Of a stretch of DNA of 64,000 nt, positions 31,809-41,370 are shown in pieces; position 1 is the stretch's first letter, and each line of letters begins with the position of its first letter. The stretch is from Pseudomonadota bacterium (GTDB taxonomy: Bacteria > Pseudomonadota > Gammaproteobacteria > Steroidobacterales > Steroidobacteraceae): the NCBI GenBank assembly GCA_037200975.1, contig JBBCGI010000001.1, positions 930,001 through 994,000 on the forward strand, written 5' to 3'. Made by a program: the position numbers and the translations under genes. Under the pieces are notes generated by a model. It was not told the DNA's origin. It ran no database searches and saw nothing but the letters and a program-made list of their open reading frames with translations.

Positions 31809-34310
31809 ATGAACAATCACTCATGGATTCGCAAGACGCCGCTGCAGCTCGCCATCGCGAGCGCGCTCGGGGTTCTCGCCAGCACACCCACCATGGCCCA
31901 GGATGCGGCCACTCCCGATGAAGACATCGACGAGGTGGTCGTCACCGGCACACGCGCCGTGGGCCGTACGCGGCTCGATTCGCTGGCGCCGGTCGACGTG
32001 TTGTCGAGCAGCGCGCTGCAGTCCACGGCCTCCACCGAACTCGCCGAGGCGTTGTCCACCGCCGCGCCCTCGCTCGATTTCCCGCGCCCGTCCATCACCG
32101 ACGGCACGGATCACATCCGCCCCGCCACGCTGCGCGGTCTCTCACCGGACCAGACGCTGGTGCTGGTGAACAGCAAGCGGCGCCATGCCTCCGCGCTGGT
32201 CAATGTGAACGGCTCGGTCGGCCGCGGCTCGGCCGCCGTCGATCTGAACGCCATTCCGCTGGCCGCGATCGAAACGGTCGAAGTGCTGCGCGATGGTGCC
32301 TCCGCGCAATACGGCTCGGACGCCATCGCCGGCGTGATCAACCTGCGGCTGCGCGAAGCGCGCGAAGGCGGCAACGCCTCGCTCACCTATGGCCGCTACG
32401 ACACCAACGTCGACACCGAACGCGGCTCGCGTCACGAAGACGACGGCGCCACCACCACGGCATCGGGCTGGGTCGGCCTGCCGCTCGGTGGTGAGGGCTT
32501 CCTCACGTTATCGGCCGAATATCGCGATCGCGACCCGACCAGCCGCGGCGATTTCGACAATCGCGTGCCGGGCTCGCCGGTCACTTCGCGCTACGGCGAC
32601 GCCGACGTGCGCGACATCACCGGTTATATCAACGCGGGCATTCCGCTCGAAAACGACTGGACTATCTACGGCTGGGCCGGATACCAGAATCGCGATGCGA
32701 ACTCCGCCGCGTTCCCGCGCATCTTCAACGACGCGCGCAACGTGCCGGAAATCTATCCCGACGGCTTCCTGCCGCTCATCACCACCGACATCGACGATGT
32801 CGCGATCGGCTGGGGCGTGCGTGGCAAGTTAGGCGGCTGGGACGCGGATGTGAGCCTGGTGTATGGCTCGAACACCGTCACGTACGGCGTCGAGCACAGT
32901 CTCAACCGGTCGTATGGCCCCGCCTCGCAAACCAGCTTCGATGCGGGCGAGATGAACTACGACCAGTTCACCTTCGATGCCGGCATCGTGCGTGGCTTCG
33001 AAGTCGGCTCGCTGCCCGAGCCGGTCAACGTGGCGCTCGGCATCGAAGCGCGCCGTGAAGGCTACGGCATCGAAGCGGGCGAACCGGCTTCGTACGATCG
33101 TGGACCGCTCGCGGGTCAACCCGCGGGTGCGCAGGGCTTTCCCGGTTTCCAGCCGAGCAATGAGCTCGACGAACACCGCACCGCGTACAGCGCGTATGTC
33201 GATGTCGAATCGCGGCTGACGCAGAAATTCCTCGCCAGTGTCGCGGTGCGTGGCGAGCACTACTCGGACTTCGGCTCGGCGGTCACCGGCAAACTCGCCG
33301 GCCGTTTCGACTTCACGGATGCATTCGCGATCCGCGGCGCGGTTTCCACCGGCTTCCGCGCGCCCGGACTTCAACAGGAGTTCTTCACCTCGACCGCGAC
33401 CAACTTCATCGGCGGCCTGCCGTTCGAAGTCGGCACGTTCCCGGCGACCTCGGATGTTGCCGTCACGCTCGGTGCGAAGCCGCTCGATCCCGAGAAGTCG
33501 AACAACTACTCGCTGGGCACGGTGCTGCGCTTCGGCAGCTTCGAGGCGACCATCGACGCGTACCGCATCGACATCCGCGATCGCATCGTGTTGTCGGAAA
33601 ACCTGCAGACACCGCAGGTGGCGGCGCTGATCTCACCGTTCGGCGCGACCGTCGCGCGCTTCTTCATCAATGGCGTGGAGACCAAGACCGAGGGAATCGA
33701 CCTCGTCGCAAGGTACGTGCTGCGTAGCGAAAAGGCCGGCAGGTTCGATTTCGTGGCGGCGGGCAACTGGAACGACACCGAGGTCGAGAAAGTGCCGAGC
33801 ACCAATGTCATCGACAACATCTGCGTCGGCCAGCCCGCGCCCTGCACACCGCCGGTATTGTTTGCGCGCATCAACACATTGAGCTTCGAAGAGGGAACGC
33901 CTGACAGCAAGATCAACCTGGGCGTTGACTGGAGCATCCCGCTGGGTGGCATGAACTTCGGCGTGAATCTCAAGGGCACGCGTTACGGCAACGTCACGGA
34001 ACCCGGCGTACCGACCGCCCCGGAAGTGGCCAACGGCCAGGAGGCGATCCGCGATCTGCACATCCAGCCCGACTGGGTGGTGGATTTCGCGCTCACCGCC
34101 AAACTACTGGAGGACAAGCTGGCATTCGCGCTCGGCGCCGACAACCTGTTCGACCAGTACCCGGATCGCCTGCCGATCGCGCGCGTGGTGCCGAACCCGC
34201 CGGGTGGTGTGGCCAATCTCAACGCCACGAACGCGCTGGCGTATTCGCGCTATTCGCCGTACGGCTTCAACGGCCGGTTCGTCTATGCCCGCATGACCTA
34301 CAACTGGTAA
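31809..34310 (+). CDS. TonB-dependent receptor
   Basis: 833-aa outer-membrane receptor with AAGGAAGG before ATG 31809 and a signal peptide ending near PTMAQ. After it comes a TonB-box-like IDEVVVTGTRA, then the plug domain (ETVEVLRDGASAQYGSDAIA, then GVINLRLREA) to about residue 190. The rest is the 22-strand barrel, with FRAPGLQQEFFTSTATNFIG and the C-terminal ALGADNLFDQYPDRLPI block, ending in an aromatic strand (VYARMTYNW). The substrate cannot be read from sequence; no siderophore or sugar operon is adjacent. A strong terminator hairpin follows. Confidence 0.96.
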   Translation: MNNHSWIRKTPLQLAIASALGVLASTPTMAQDAATPDEDIDEVVVTGTRAVGRTRLDSLAPVDVLSSSALQSTASTELAEALSTAAPSLDFPRPSITDGTDHIRPATLRGLSPDQTLVLVNSKRRHASALVNVNGSVGRGSAAVDLNAIPLAAIETVEVLRDGASAQYGSDAIAGVINLRLREAREGGNASLTYGRYDTNVDTERGSRHEDDGATTTASGWVGLPLGGEGFLTLSAEYRDRDPTSRGDFDNRVPGSPVTSRYGDADVRDITGYINAGIPLENDWTIYGWAGYQNRDANSAAFPRIFNDARNVPEIYPDGFLPLITTDIDDVAIGWGVRGKLGGWDADVSLVYGSNTVTYGVEHSLNRSYGPASQTSFDAGEMNYDQFTFDAGIVRGFEVGSLPEPVNVALGIEARREGYGIEAGEPASYDRGPLAGQPAGAQGFPGFQPSNELDEHRTAYSAYVDVESRLTQKFLASVAVRGEHYSDFGSAVTGKLAGRFDFTDAFAIRGAVSTGFRAPGLQQEFFTSTATNFIGGLPFEVGTFPATSDVAVTLGAKPLDPEKSNNYSLGTVLRFGSFEATIDAYRIDIRDRIVLSENLQTPQVAALISPFGATVARFFINGVETKTEGIDLVARYVLRSEKAGRFDFVAAGNWNDTEVEKVPSTNVIDNICVGQPAPCTPPVLFARINTLSFEEGTPDSKINLGVDWSIPLGGMNFGVNLKGTRYGNVTEPGVPTAPEVANGQEAIRDLHIQPDWVVDFALTAKLLEDKLAFALGADNLFDQYPDRLPIARVVPNPPGGVANLNATNALAYSRYSPYGFNGRFVYARMTYNW

Positions 34311-34322
34311 GCCGGCCGATTC

Positions 34323-34365
34323 GGTAAAACAGGGGCCGCCCGGAACGGGTGGCCCCGATTTTACC
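34323..34365 (+). terminator. terminator hairpin after TonB-dependent receptor
   Basis: GGGGCCGCCCG pairs with CGGGTGGCCCC around GAA (34332-34356, one bulge), extended by outer GGTAAAA and TTTTACC. The 3' side ends in ATTTT, so it can terminate the receptor transcript. 13 bases after the stop. Confidence 0.75.
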
Positions 34366-34496
34366 GGCCATTATTTGAAGTACTTGGCACTGTGGCGGCA
34401 AACGCTGTGCGGTCGAAATCCGCGCACGACGAAACCGTGAACTCGGTGCGGTAGTCCCCGATTGGCAGTCTCCGGGTTTGCCCGTATCGTCTTGTC

Positions 34497-34856
34497 GTGG
34501 CCACTACGTATCGCATGCCCAAGCTCAGCAGCCGCCGCGAATTCTTCCGGCTGCCGTATCCGATCACCTCCGGCGCGAAGCTGGCGGTGGCGGGAGCTAA
34601 CTACATCGTGGAAGAAATCTCCGAGTGCGGGCTGCGCCTGTCATCGGCGACCGGTCCGTTCGCGGTCGATACCCGCGTGCAGGGCACATTGGTGTTGACG
34701 GCGGGCATGCGCTGCACCGTCACCGGCACGGTCCTTCGAATCGACGACAATTGCGTGATTCTCAAGCTGTCGCGCGGCCCGACCAGCTACGACGTGATCC
34801 GCGAGCAGCGCCACGTCGCCAAGGTCTTTCCCGACTGGAAGCCCCAACCCGCCTGA
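34497..34856 (+). CDS. PilZ-domain protein
   Basis: 119 aa from GTG 34497; ATG 34515 (MPKLSSRREF) is an equally good start. RREFFRLPYPI near the N-terminus matches the RxxxR element of c-di-GMP-binding PilZ domains, and EISECGLRLSS matches the second element ([D/N]xSxxG, with Glu for Asp). VTGTVLRIDDNCVILKLSRG completes the beta barrel. A single-domain PilZ protein that may sense c-di-GMP; the target is unknown. The TGA stop (34854-34856) lies within the outer arm of a family-2 palindrome. Confidence 0.86.
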   Translation: MATTYRMPKLSSRREFFRLPYPITSGAKLAVAGANYIVEEISECGLRLSSATGPFAVDTRVQGTLVLTAGMRCTVTGTVLRIDDNCVILKLSRGPTSYDVIREQRHVAKVFPDWKPQPA

Positions 34857-34976
34857 AGCGGTGCCGGCAGTGGTGCCGGGGTGCAATTCTCGTAATTGCA
34901 TCGCCGTTGGCGCATGCGCAAACGCAGGCTCAATTACGAGAATTGCACCCCGGCACCACTGCTGGCACCGCTTCAG
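34853..34976. repeat. family-2 palindromic repeat, copy B
   Basis: 46-bp arms (34853-34898 and 34931-34976) with one mismatch, around an interior that holds GCGCATGCGC. The core GGTGCCGGGGTGCAATTCTC is shared with copy A, while the outer 15 bases differ between copies yet still pair within each copy. It contains the PilZ stop codon and lies just upstream of the typA promoter. Confidence 0.94.
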
Positions 34977-34987
34977 CACCACTGTCT

Positions 34988-35016
34988 TTGGCGTTTAACC
35001 GCCACTCTGGTACCCT
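34988..35016 (+). promoter_or_regulatory. candidate sigma-70 promoter of typA
   Basis: TTGGCG (34988-34993) and TACCCT (35011-35016) with a 17-base spacer, 57 bases before the typA ATG and directly after the palindrome. By eye only. Confidence 0.4.
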
Positions 35017-35072
35017 GCGCGCCCCCTTATCCCGGCCTGCGCCCTCCCTTCCCGCGTAAGCCCCTGAGTCCT

Positions 35073-36902
35073 ATGGCAAATCGTCCCATTCGAAACATCG
35101 CCATCATTGCGCACGTCGACCATGGCAAGACCACGCTGGTCGACTGCCTGCTGCGCCAGTCCGGCACGTTCGCCGCGCACGAGAAAGTCACCGAGCGCGT
35201 CATGGACTCGAATGACATCGAAAAGGAACGTGGCATCACGATCCTGGCTAAAAACTGCGCCATCGAATACGGCGGCACGCGTATCAACATCGTCGACACG
35301 CCCGGGCACGCCGACTTCGGCGGCGAAGTCGAACGCGTGTTGTCGATGGTCGACACGGTGTTGCTGGTCGTGGACGCGGTCGAAGGCCCCATGCCGCAGA
35401 CGCGTTTCGTCACGCGCAAGGCGCTGGCGCTCGGCCTCAATGCCATCGTCGTCGTGAACAAGATCGACCGTCCGGGCGCCCGCCCCGACTGGGTCGTCGA
35501 CCAGACCTTCGAGCTGTTCGACAAGCTTGGCGCCACGGATCGCCAGCTCGATTTCCCGGTCATCTACTGCTCGGCGCTCGAAGGCTGGGCCAGCACCGAC
35601 CACACCAAGCGCGAACCCGACATGCGCGCGATGTACGAAGCCATCCTGCATCACGTCCCGGCGCCCAAGAGCGAGCCGGACGCCCCGCTGCAGTTCCAGA
35701 TCTCGACGCTCGACTACAACTCGTACGTTGGACGCATCGGCATCGGCCGCATCCGCCGCGGCACGATCAAGGCCGGCCAGACCATCGCGCTGCTCAACGG
35801 CGACGAGGACAAGGGCGAGGCCAAGGTCCAGCAGGTGCTCACGTTCAAGGGCCTGGCGCGCGAATCGGTCGCCGAAGCCGTGGCCGGCGACATCGTCGCG
35901 GTGACCGGCATCGAAGACGTCCATATCGGCTACACGATCTGCGACCCCGAGCATCACGACGCGCTGCCGCCGATCTCGGTCGACGAGCCCACGCTCGTCA
36001 TGAGCTTCCAGGTGAATACCTCGCCGCTCGCCGGCAAGGAAGGCAAGTTCGTCACCAGCCGCCAGATCCGCGAGCGCCTGATGCGCGAGCTGGAGAGCAA
36101 CGTCGCGCTGCGCGTCGACGAAACCGCCGATGCCGACGTGTTCCGCGTCTCCGGCCGCGGCGAGCTGCATCTGACCATCCTGATCGAGAACATGCGCCGC
36201 GAAGGGTATGAGCTGGCCGTCGGCAAGCCGCGCGTGCTCACCAAGACCATCGACGGCGTCGTGCACGAACCCTACGAAGCGCTGACCGTCGACATCGACG
36301 AGGGCCACCAGGGCGGCGTGATGGAAGCCCTCGGCCGCCGCAAGGCCGAGCTCAAGGACATGTCGAACGACGGCCGCGGCCGCGTGCGCATCGAGTACCG
36401 CGTGTCCGCGCGCGGGCTCATCGGCTTCCAGAGCGAGTTCATGAACGCCACTCGCGGCACCGGCCTGCAGAGCCACATTTTCGACGGCTTCGCGCCGCTG
36501 GCCGGCGACATTCCGGACCGCCACAACGGCGTGCTGATCTCGAGCGAACCCGGCAATGCCGTGGCGTACTCGCTGTTCTCGCTGCAGGAACGCGGCCGCA
36601 TGTTCGTCTCGCATGGCGAAGCGGTGTACGAAGGCATGATCATCGGCATCCACTCGCGCGAGAACGATCTGGTCGTGAACCCGATCAAGACCAAGAAGCT
36701 CACCAACATCCGCGCCGCCGGCAAGGATGACGCGCTGATCCTCACACCGCCGATCGACCTCACGCTCGAATACGCCGTGGAATTCATCGCCGACGACGAG
36801 CTGGTCGAAGTGACCCCGAAGAACATCCGCATCCGCAAGCGCAAGCTGCTGGAGCACGAGCGCAAACGCGCCTCGCGCGTCGACGAGGCGCTGCTGGCCT
36901 GA
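35073..36902 (+). CDS. typA: ribosome-associated GTPase TypA/BipA
   Basis: Translation-factor GTPase that acts in ribosome assembly and stress response. 609 aa from ATG 35073 ([10 protein letters not shown]); the frame stays open upstream through the palindrome, but that part is not conserved. G1 [21 protein letters not shown]2/switch [19 protein letters not shown]3 [21 protein letters not shown]4 [13 protein letters not shown] and G5 [10 protein letters not shown] are all present. Domain III/V and the C-terminal domain ([20 protein letters not shown], then the [20 protein letters not shown] segment) are intact. Confidence 0.97.
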   Translation: MANRPIRNIAIIAHVDHGKTTLVDCLLRQSGTFAAHEKVTERVMDSNDIEKERGITILAKNCAIEYGGTRINIVDTPGHADFGGEVERVLSMVDTVLLVVDAVEGPMPQTRFVTRKALALGLNAIVVVNKIDRPGARPDWVVDQTFELFDKLGATDRQLDFPVIYCSALEGWASTDHTKREPDMRAMYEAILHHVPAPKSEPDAPLQFQISTLDYNSYVGRIGIGRIRRGTIKAGQTIALLNGDEDKGEAKVQQVLTFKGLARESVAEAVAGDIVAVTGIEDVHIGYTICDPEHHDALPPISVDEPTLVMSFQVNTSPLAGKEGKFVTSRQIRERLMRELESNVALRVDETADADVFRVSGRGELHLTILIENMRREGYELAVGKPRVLTKTIDGVVHEPYEALTVDIDEGHQGGVMEALGRRKAELKDMSNDGRGRVRIEYRVSARGLIGFQSEFMNATRGTGLQSHIFDGFAPLAGDIPDRHNGVLISSEPGNAVAYSLFSLQERGRMFVSHGEAVYEGMIIGIHSRENDLVVNPIKTKKLTNIRAAGKDDALILTPPIDLTLEYAVEFIADDELVEVTPKNIRIRKRKLLEHERKRASRVDEALLA

Positions 36903-36908
36903 CTACCC

Positions 36909-36937
36909 GGGGCGCGGCACGCATCGTGTCGCGCCCC
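36909..36937 (+). terminator. terminator hairpin after typA
   Basis: 13-bp stem with one mismatch (36909-36921 with 36925-36937), loop CAT, followed by TATCTT. It begins 6 bases after the typA stop. Confidence 0.6.
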
Positions 36938-37116
36938 TATCTTCTGCAGCCGGCGGCCGCGCCCTAACTTCCCGTCTGCACCAGTTAGGCGCAGCCTGTG
37001 AAGTACTCCACGGATTCCTCGCTACCACGCGGCCGATTTAACTTTTTGCAGGTGGTTAGTCACAGTTCGCGGGAGGCTGGTTATTAGGCCACCCGCGACC
37101 GGCGTAGTCTGGAGTA

Positions 37117-37416
37117 GTGGAAACCCCGCGCAAGCCGCCCGCCCGATGGCATGCAGTCACCGTCGTACTGCAGACCTCCAGCTGTGCGGCCGCGGCACTG
37201 TGCCGCAATACGCGTTTTCTGTCGAAGGATGCTCCGCGTCTGCCGCTCGCCGGCTGCGAACATCCCGAGGAATGCAACTGTAAATTCCGCCACTTCGACG
37301 ACCGCCGTGGCAACGGCGGTCGGCGTGCCGTCGATGTGGGCGTCGGTTCGGGCGGCGAGAAGCCGGCCCGCGAGCGGCGCGAAACCCGCGGCCGGCGCGC
37401 GCGCGACAAGCGCTGA
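37117..37416 (+). CDS. small conserved protein, Cys-rich, unknown function
   Basis: 99 aa from GTG 37117. The core RWHAVTVVLQTSSCAAAALC, then RNTRFLSKDAPRLPLAGC and EHPEECNCKFRHFDDRRGN, looks like a small proteobacterial family I remember only as hypothetical; cysteines at SCAAAALC and GCEHPEECNC could bind a metal. The basic, Arg-rich C-terminus (about residues 75-99) is low complexity. Codon third positions are GC-rich as in neighbours, which supports coding. It stands alone between typA and DUF2721; 37417-37631 downstream holds nothing recognisable. Confidence 0.65.
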   Translation: METPRKPPARWHAVTVVLQTSSCAAAALCRNTRFLSKDAPRLPLAGCEHPEECNCKFRHFDDRRGNGGRRAVDVGVGSGGEKPARERRETRGRRARDKR

Positions 37417-37631
37417 ATGAATCGGCGGCTGATGCCGTAGTCGACCATGACGTTTTCGTGCCCACCTTCACTTCACCCTGCTTCGCGAACTGTACGGCGT
37501 GTGTGTGTGACGTCGATACGGACCTCGAGCCATCTCTTGTTAGGTAATCGACTCCGACAGACGCGGGCAGGCGAGTTCAGGCGGCACCGCACGTTCTCGG
37601 ACCTTGGCGAATTGTGGCAGACTGCCGCCCC

Positions 37632-38084
37632 ATGACCGGGGTCGACCTGCAAACCGAAAACGTCGCGCACCTGATCCAGCTCGCACTGGGCCCGGTGTTC
37701 CTCATTTCCGGCGTCGGCATCACGCTGAGCATGCTCACGCAGCGTCTGGCGCGCATCGTCGACCGCGCGCGCACGCTCGAGGAGCAACGCGAGAGCGCCA
37801 CCGACGAAGTCAAACTCAAGCGCATCGACAAGGATCTGCGTGTGATCTGGCGCCGGTCGCGTTACATGAACATCGCGATCGCGCTTTCGACCATTGCCGC
37901 CCTGCTCACCACCCTCGTGGTCACGCTGCTCTTCGCCAGCGAATTCACGCGTATGTCCGTGGGCGGCGTCATCGCCGTCATGTTCGTTGCATCGATGGTT
38001 TGCCTGTCGAGCGCATTCCTCATGTTCCTGATCGAGGTGCGCATCGCGACCAACACCCTGCGCATCGGCGATCACAGGTACTGA
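37632..38084 (+). CDS. DUF2721 membrane protein
   Basis: 150 aa from ATG 37632 ([11 protein letters not shown]). Three hydrophobic segments: [20 protein letters not shown] near the start, then [20 protein letters not shown] and [20 protein letters not shown]. Between the first two lies a charged helix with [18 protein letters not shown], a hallmark of DUF2721. The C-terminal [19 protein letters not shown] is also typical. Function is unknown. The cyclophilin gene starts 4 bases after its stop. Confidence 0.9.
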   Translation: MTGVDLQTENVAHLIQLALGPVFLISGVGITLSMLTQRLARIVDRARTLEEQRESATDEVKLKRIDKDLRVIWRRSRYMNIAIALSTIAALLTTLVVTLLFASEFTRMSVGGVIAVMFVASMVCLSSAFLMFLIEVRIATNTLRIGDHRY

Positions 38085-38088
38085 ACTC

Positions 38089-39006
38089 GTGAACAGATCG
38101 ATGGTGCTGCCGGCTCTGGCCATCTGGACGCTGGCGTTCTCAGCGACGGCGGCCGATTCGGGAAAGCCCCAGACAACCGCGCAGATCGTCGAATCGGCCA
38201 CGGCATCCGACTGGCGCCGGCCGGATCCGGCGAACACGTTGTACATGGATCTCGCCACCGGCCGCGTGATCATCGAGCTCGCGCCGCGCTTCGCGCCCAA
38301 ACACGTCGCCAACATCAAGCAACTCGTCGGCGAGAAATTCTTCGACGGGTTGCCGGTGATGCGCGTGCAGGACAACTACGTCGTGCAATGGGGCGACGTG
38401 GATCAGACGCGCAAGACGGAAGCAGCGCAGCGAAAGCTGCCCGATGAGTCCGTAGTCTCCCTGGGCGCCGGCCTGCCGTTCGTCAAACTACCGGATGCGG
38501 ACGGGTACGCACCCGAAACCGGCTGGCTCGACGGTTTCCCCACCGGCATCGACCCCAGGCCGCCGGGGCAGGCATGGCTCACGCATTGTTACGGCATCGT
38601 CGGCGTGGGCCGCGACAGCCCACCCGACACCGGCGCCGGCTCCGAGCTCTACACGGTGATCGGCCAGGCGCCCCGTCACCTCGATCGCAACATCGTCACC
38701 GTCGGCCGCATCCTGCGCGGAATGGAACTCCTCTCCTCGCTGCCGCGCGGCACCGGCGCACTCGGCTTCTACGAAAAATCCGAACAACGCACCCCGATCA
38801 GATCGATCCGCCTCGCCGCCGATCTCCCGCCCGCCGAGCGCACCGCGATCGAAGTCCTGCGCACCGACACCCCGCTGTGGTCCAGATTCGTCGAGTCCCG
38901 CCGCAATCGCCGCGAGGAGTGGTTTCTCACCCCGGCCAATCACATAGACGTCTGCAACATCACGATCCCGACCCGCGACGTCCCCGCTCCCGCCTCTTCC
39001 CACTAA
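38089..39006 (+). CDS. periplasmic cyclophilin-type peptidyl-prolyl isomerase
   Basis: 305 aa from GTG 38089 (ATG 38101 also possible), with a signal peptide ending near FSATAA. Cyclophilin-like core: [20 protein letters not shown], then [20 protein letters not shown] and [12 protein letters not shown]. After the core come long insertions (about 115-170), then [20 protein letters not shown] and [20 protein letters not shown], and a non-cyclophilin tail. The longer size and inserted loops match a Xanthomonadales-type secreted PPIase rather than PpiA/PpiB. It probably assists folding in the periplasm. Confidence 0.88.
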   Translation: MNRSMVLPALAIWTLAFSATAADSGKPQTTAQIVESATASDWRRPDPANTLYMDLATGRVIIELAPRFAPKHVANIKQLVGEKFFDGLPVMRVQDNYVVQWGDVDQTRKTEAAQRKLPDESVVSLGAGLPFVKLPDADGYAPETGWLDGFPTGIDPRPPGQAWLTHCYGIVGVGRDSPPDTGAGSELYTVIGQAPRHLDRNIVTVGRILRGMELLSSLPRGTGALGFYEKSEQRTPIRSIRLAADLPPAERTAIEVLRTDTPLWSRFVESRRNRREEWFLTPANHIDVCNITIPTRDVPAPASSH

Positions 39007-39148
39007 CAAGCGCGAACCGCGCTGTCTCGCGCCCCGGCTCTTTCTCCTGGCTCTACGCGAGGAATTCACCTATTGGAGGCCGCGCCCGGGTTCTTGCGCC
39101 CTTTTTACGCCTTGCCAATTACCACGTTGCTGCCAAAATCCGCGCCCT

Positions 39149-39871
39149 ATGGGACGCATATTCGAAGTTCGTAAGCACACGATGTTCGCGCGCTGGGACC
39201 GCATGGCCAAGCAATTCGCGCGCATCGCCAAAGACATCAACATGGCCGTCAAGGCCGGCGGCAGCGACCCCAACTCCAATCCCGCATTGCGCCGCGCCGT
39301 GCAGAACAGCCGCAACCTCAACATGCCGAAGGACAAGGTCGAGGCCGCGATCAAACGCGCCGCCGGCAAGGACGCGACCGCGTACGAACAGATCATCTAT
39401 GAGGGTTACGCGCCGCACGGCGTCGCCGTCATCGTCGAAGCCGCCACCGACAATCCCACCCGCACGGTTGCCCAGGTGCGCGCCATCTTCTCGAAGGGTG
39501 GCGGCAATCTCGGCAGCACCGGCAGCGTCGCGTTCCAGTTCCGCAAGATGGGGGTGTTCCGACTGAAGCCCGAAGGCATGGATCACGACGATCTGGAGTT
39601 GTACCTGATCGATCACGGCCTCGACGAGATGGGTGACAGCACCGGCGAGAAGGGCGAACCGCAGATCGTGGCGCGCTGCGAATTCAACGAATTCGGCCGC
39701 ATGCAGGAGGCGCTCGAGAAACGCGGCATCCAGCCCATCTCGGCGGCGCACGAATACATCTGCACGACGCCGGTCGAACTACCCGAGGCGCAGGCCACCG
39801 AGGTGCTCGAGTTGATCGACAGCCTCGAACAGAACGATGACGTGCAGAACGTCTATCACTCGCTGGTCTGA
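39149..39871 (+). CDS. yebC: YebC/PmpR family protein
   Basis: 240 aa. [20 protein letters not shown] is close to the usual MAGHSKWANIKHRK opening but of the YebC-II type, followed by [20 protein letters not shown], then [20 protein letters not shown] and [20 protein letters not shown]. Family members regulate transcription or help translate proline stretches (reports differ). The KKGGxxLGxxGSVxxxF element appears as [18 protein letters not shown]. Two bases separate it from the next gene. Confidence 0.95.
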   Translation: MGRIFEVRKHTMFARWDRMAKQFARIAKDINMAVKAGGSDPNSNPALRRAVQNSRNLNMPKDKVEAAIKRAAGKDATAYEQIIYEGYAPHGVAVIVEAATDNPTRTVAQVRAIFSKGGGNLGSTGSVAFQFRKMGVFRLKPEGMDHDDLELYLIDHGLDEMGDSTGEKGEPQIVARCEFNEFGRMQEALEKRGIQPISAAHEYICTTPVELPEAQATEVLELIDSLEQNDDVQNVYHSLV

Positions 39872-39873
39872 CA

Positions 39874-40437
39874 ATGGACGCACTCAAGGCACTCAACACC
39901 CGCGCCACCGCCAAGACCTATGGCGAAACCGCACCCAGCAAGGACGATCTCGCCACCGTCCTGCAGGCGGCGGTGCGCGCGCCGGATCACGGCCGGCTGC
40001 GCCCGTGGCGGTTCATGCTGGTGGAAGGGAATCAGCGCCGCAAGTTCGGCGAACTGCTGGCAGCCTCGGCCGCGCGGCGCATTCCTGGTCTGAGCGCCGG
40101 CGATGTGCAGCGCGAACGCGACAAGGCGATGCGCGCACCGCTCATCATCATCGTCGCGTGCCGCATCGTGCCCGGCACGAAAGTTCCAGCCATCGAGCAG
40201 TTGCTCGCGGCAGGTGCCGCGGCCCAGAACATCCTGCTGGCGTTGCACACGCTCGGCTATGCGGCCGCGTGGAAGACCGGTGAAGCCGCCTACGATACCG
40301 AGGTAAAGCGAGCGTTGGGTCTTGCGGCAGACGATCACCTGATCGGCTTCATCTACACGGGTGGCGGCATGGGCGCGACGTTTGCCACCGGCAAACCCGC
40401 GAGCGTTCAGGACGCGATGCTCGATTTCCCGGGCTGA
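39874..40437 (+). CDS. nitroreductase family protein (YdjA-like)
   Basis: 187-aa FMN-dependent oxidoreductase. VLQAAVRAPDHGRLRPWRFM is the FMN-binding opening typical of YdjA, with ACRIVPGTKVPAIEQLLAAG and AAAQNILLALHTLGYAAAWK as central blocks. The C-terminus IYTGGGMGATFATGKPASVQ differs slightly from the usual GTP motif. It starts 2 bases after yebC. Substrate unknown; such enzymes reduce nitro or quinone compounds with NAD(P)H. Confidence 0.92.
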   Translation: MDALKALNTRATAKTYGETAPSKDDLATVLQAAVRAPDHGRLRPWRFMLVEGNQRRKFGELLAASAARRIPGLSAGDVQRERDKAMRAPLIIIVACRIVPGTKVPAIEQLLAAGAAAQNILLALHTLGYAAAWKTGEAAYDTEVKRALGLAADDHLIGFIYTGGGMGATFATGKPASVQDAMLDFPG

Positions 40438-40442
40438 CCGCG

Positions 40443-41354
40443 TCAATCAGTTTTGGCAGGCTCGCTGTGCTTCGGCCAGAGCAACAGCCACGCGGTCGCC
40501 AGCACGCAGTACGCCAGGCAGACAACGCTGCCCTCCGGCCCTTCCGCTCCGCCCGTGAGCCATGCCGGGCCTGCCGCTTGCAGATCGACTAACAACGCGG
40601 GCGTGCCCACGTCGATGCCGGTCAGCGGCAATCCGAAACCCACCGCCATCAGCCAGTTCCAGCCGGCGTGCCAGCCCATGACACCGAGGATGCTGCGATA
40701 ACGCAGCGCCCAGGCACAGGCGAACACACCGAAGGCAAGATCGCAGACGTTGACCAGCCACGGTTCGCCGCGCGAGAAGTGCAGCAACGCGAACAGCAGC
40801 GAGCTCACGATGACGCCGACGAGCACGCTGAACTTCTTCGCCAGCACCGAAAACAGCCAGCCGCGAAACAGCAGCTCTTCGACGCTCGACTGGACGGCAA
40901 AGCCGATCAGCAGCAGACCGATGCTGGCAAGCCACGCGTGGGAGCTCCACGCGGTCGGCTCGCCAGTACGATGCAGCCCGTCTGCCAACCACAACGACGC
41001 AACGATGCCGAGAATGCTGAGCATCCCAATGGCGTGACCCCAGGCGAACACCTTCGGCTTCGAATCGCCGCGCAGGCCGATCGAAGCGAACGAACGCCGT
41101 TCGACGAATCGTACCCACGCGAGCACGACCAGCCCCAGCAGTCCGAACGGAACCAGCGTGTAAGCGAACAAAGCGAGCGCATCGAGCGGGTTGCCGAGCG
41201 GATCGAGCGCGACCAGCGGTGCGATCAGCGGGATCCCCGCCAACTGACTGGCGACGACGAATGCCAGCCCCAGGAACGGCGCCAGTACACCCCACGGCAG
41301 CCAGCCCTTGATGGGGCCGCGGTCGAACAGGTCGGTCGATCGCAAGTACGTCAT
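40443..41354 (-). CDS. CPBP family intramembrane glutamic endopeptidase
   Basis: 303 aa from ATG 41354 (MTYLRSTDLFD), 16 bases after the liuD stop, so it is probably co-transcribed with the liu genes. About seven membrane helices. The protease motifs are present: EExxxR in SSVEELLFRGWLF, FxxxH in FALLHFSRGEP and the last HxxxN as GWHAGWNWL. CPBP proteins cleave membrane substrates or help CAAX processing and bacteriocin immunity in some species. A link with leucine breakdown is not obvious. Confidence 0.9.
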   Translation of the reverse strand: MTYLRSTDLFDRGPIKGWLPWGVLAPFLGLAFVVASQLAGIPLIAPLVALDPLGNPLDALALFAYTLVPFGLLGLVVLAWVRFVERRSFASIGLRGDSKPKVFAWGHAIGMLSILGIVASLWLADGLHRTGEPTAWSSHAWLASIGLLLIGFAVQSSVEELLFRGWLFSVLAKKFSVLVGVIVSSLLFALLHFSRGEPWLVNVCDLAFGVFACAWALRYRSILGVMGWHAGWNWLMAVGFGLPLTGIDVGTPALLVDLQAAGPAWLTGGAEGPEGSVVCLAYCVLATAWLLLWPKHSEPAKTD

Positions 41355-41370
41355 GCGGCAGCAAACTACC

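Noticed and set aside
34896-35072. Upstream extension of the typA reading frame
   Set aside because: It runs through the family-2 palindrome and is not TypA-like; the conserved protein begins at [10 protein letters not shown] (35073).
37056-37448. Minus-strand frame of 130 codons
   Set aside because: Arg/Ser-rich composition typical of the shadow of a GC-rich gene; the plus-strand frame at 37117 has conserved-looking content.
37473-38375. Minus-strand frame of 300 codons opposite DUF2721 and the cyclophilin gene
   Set aside because: Both plus-strand genes are recognisable families with good starts; the minus frame shows no family features.
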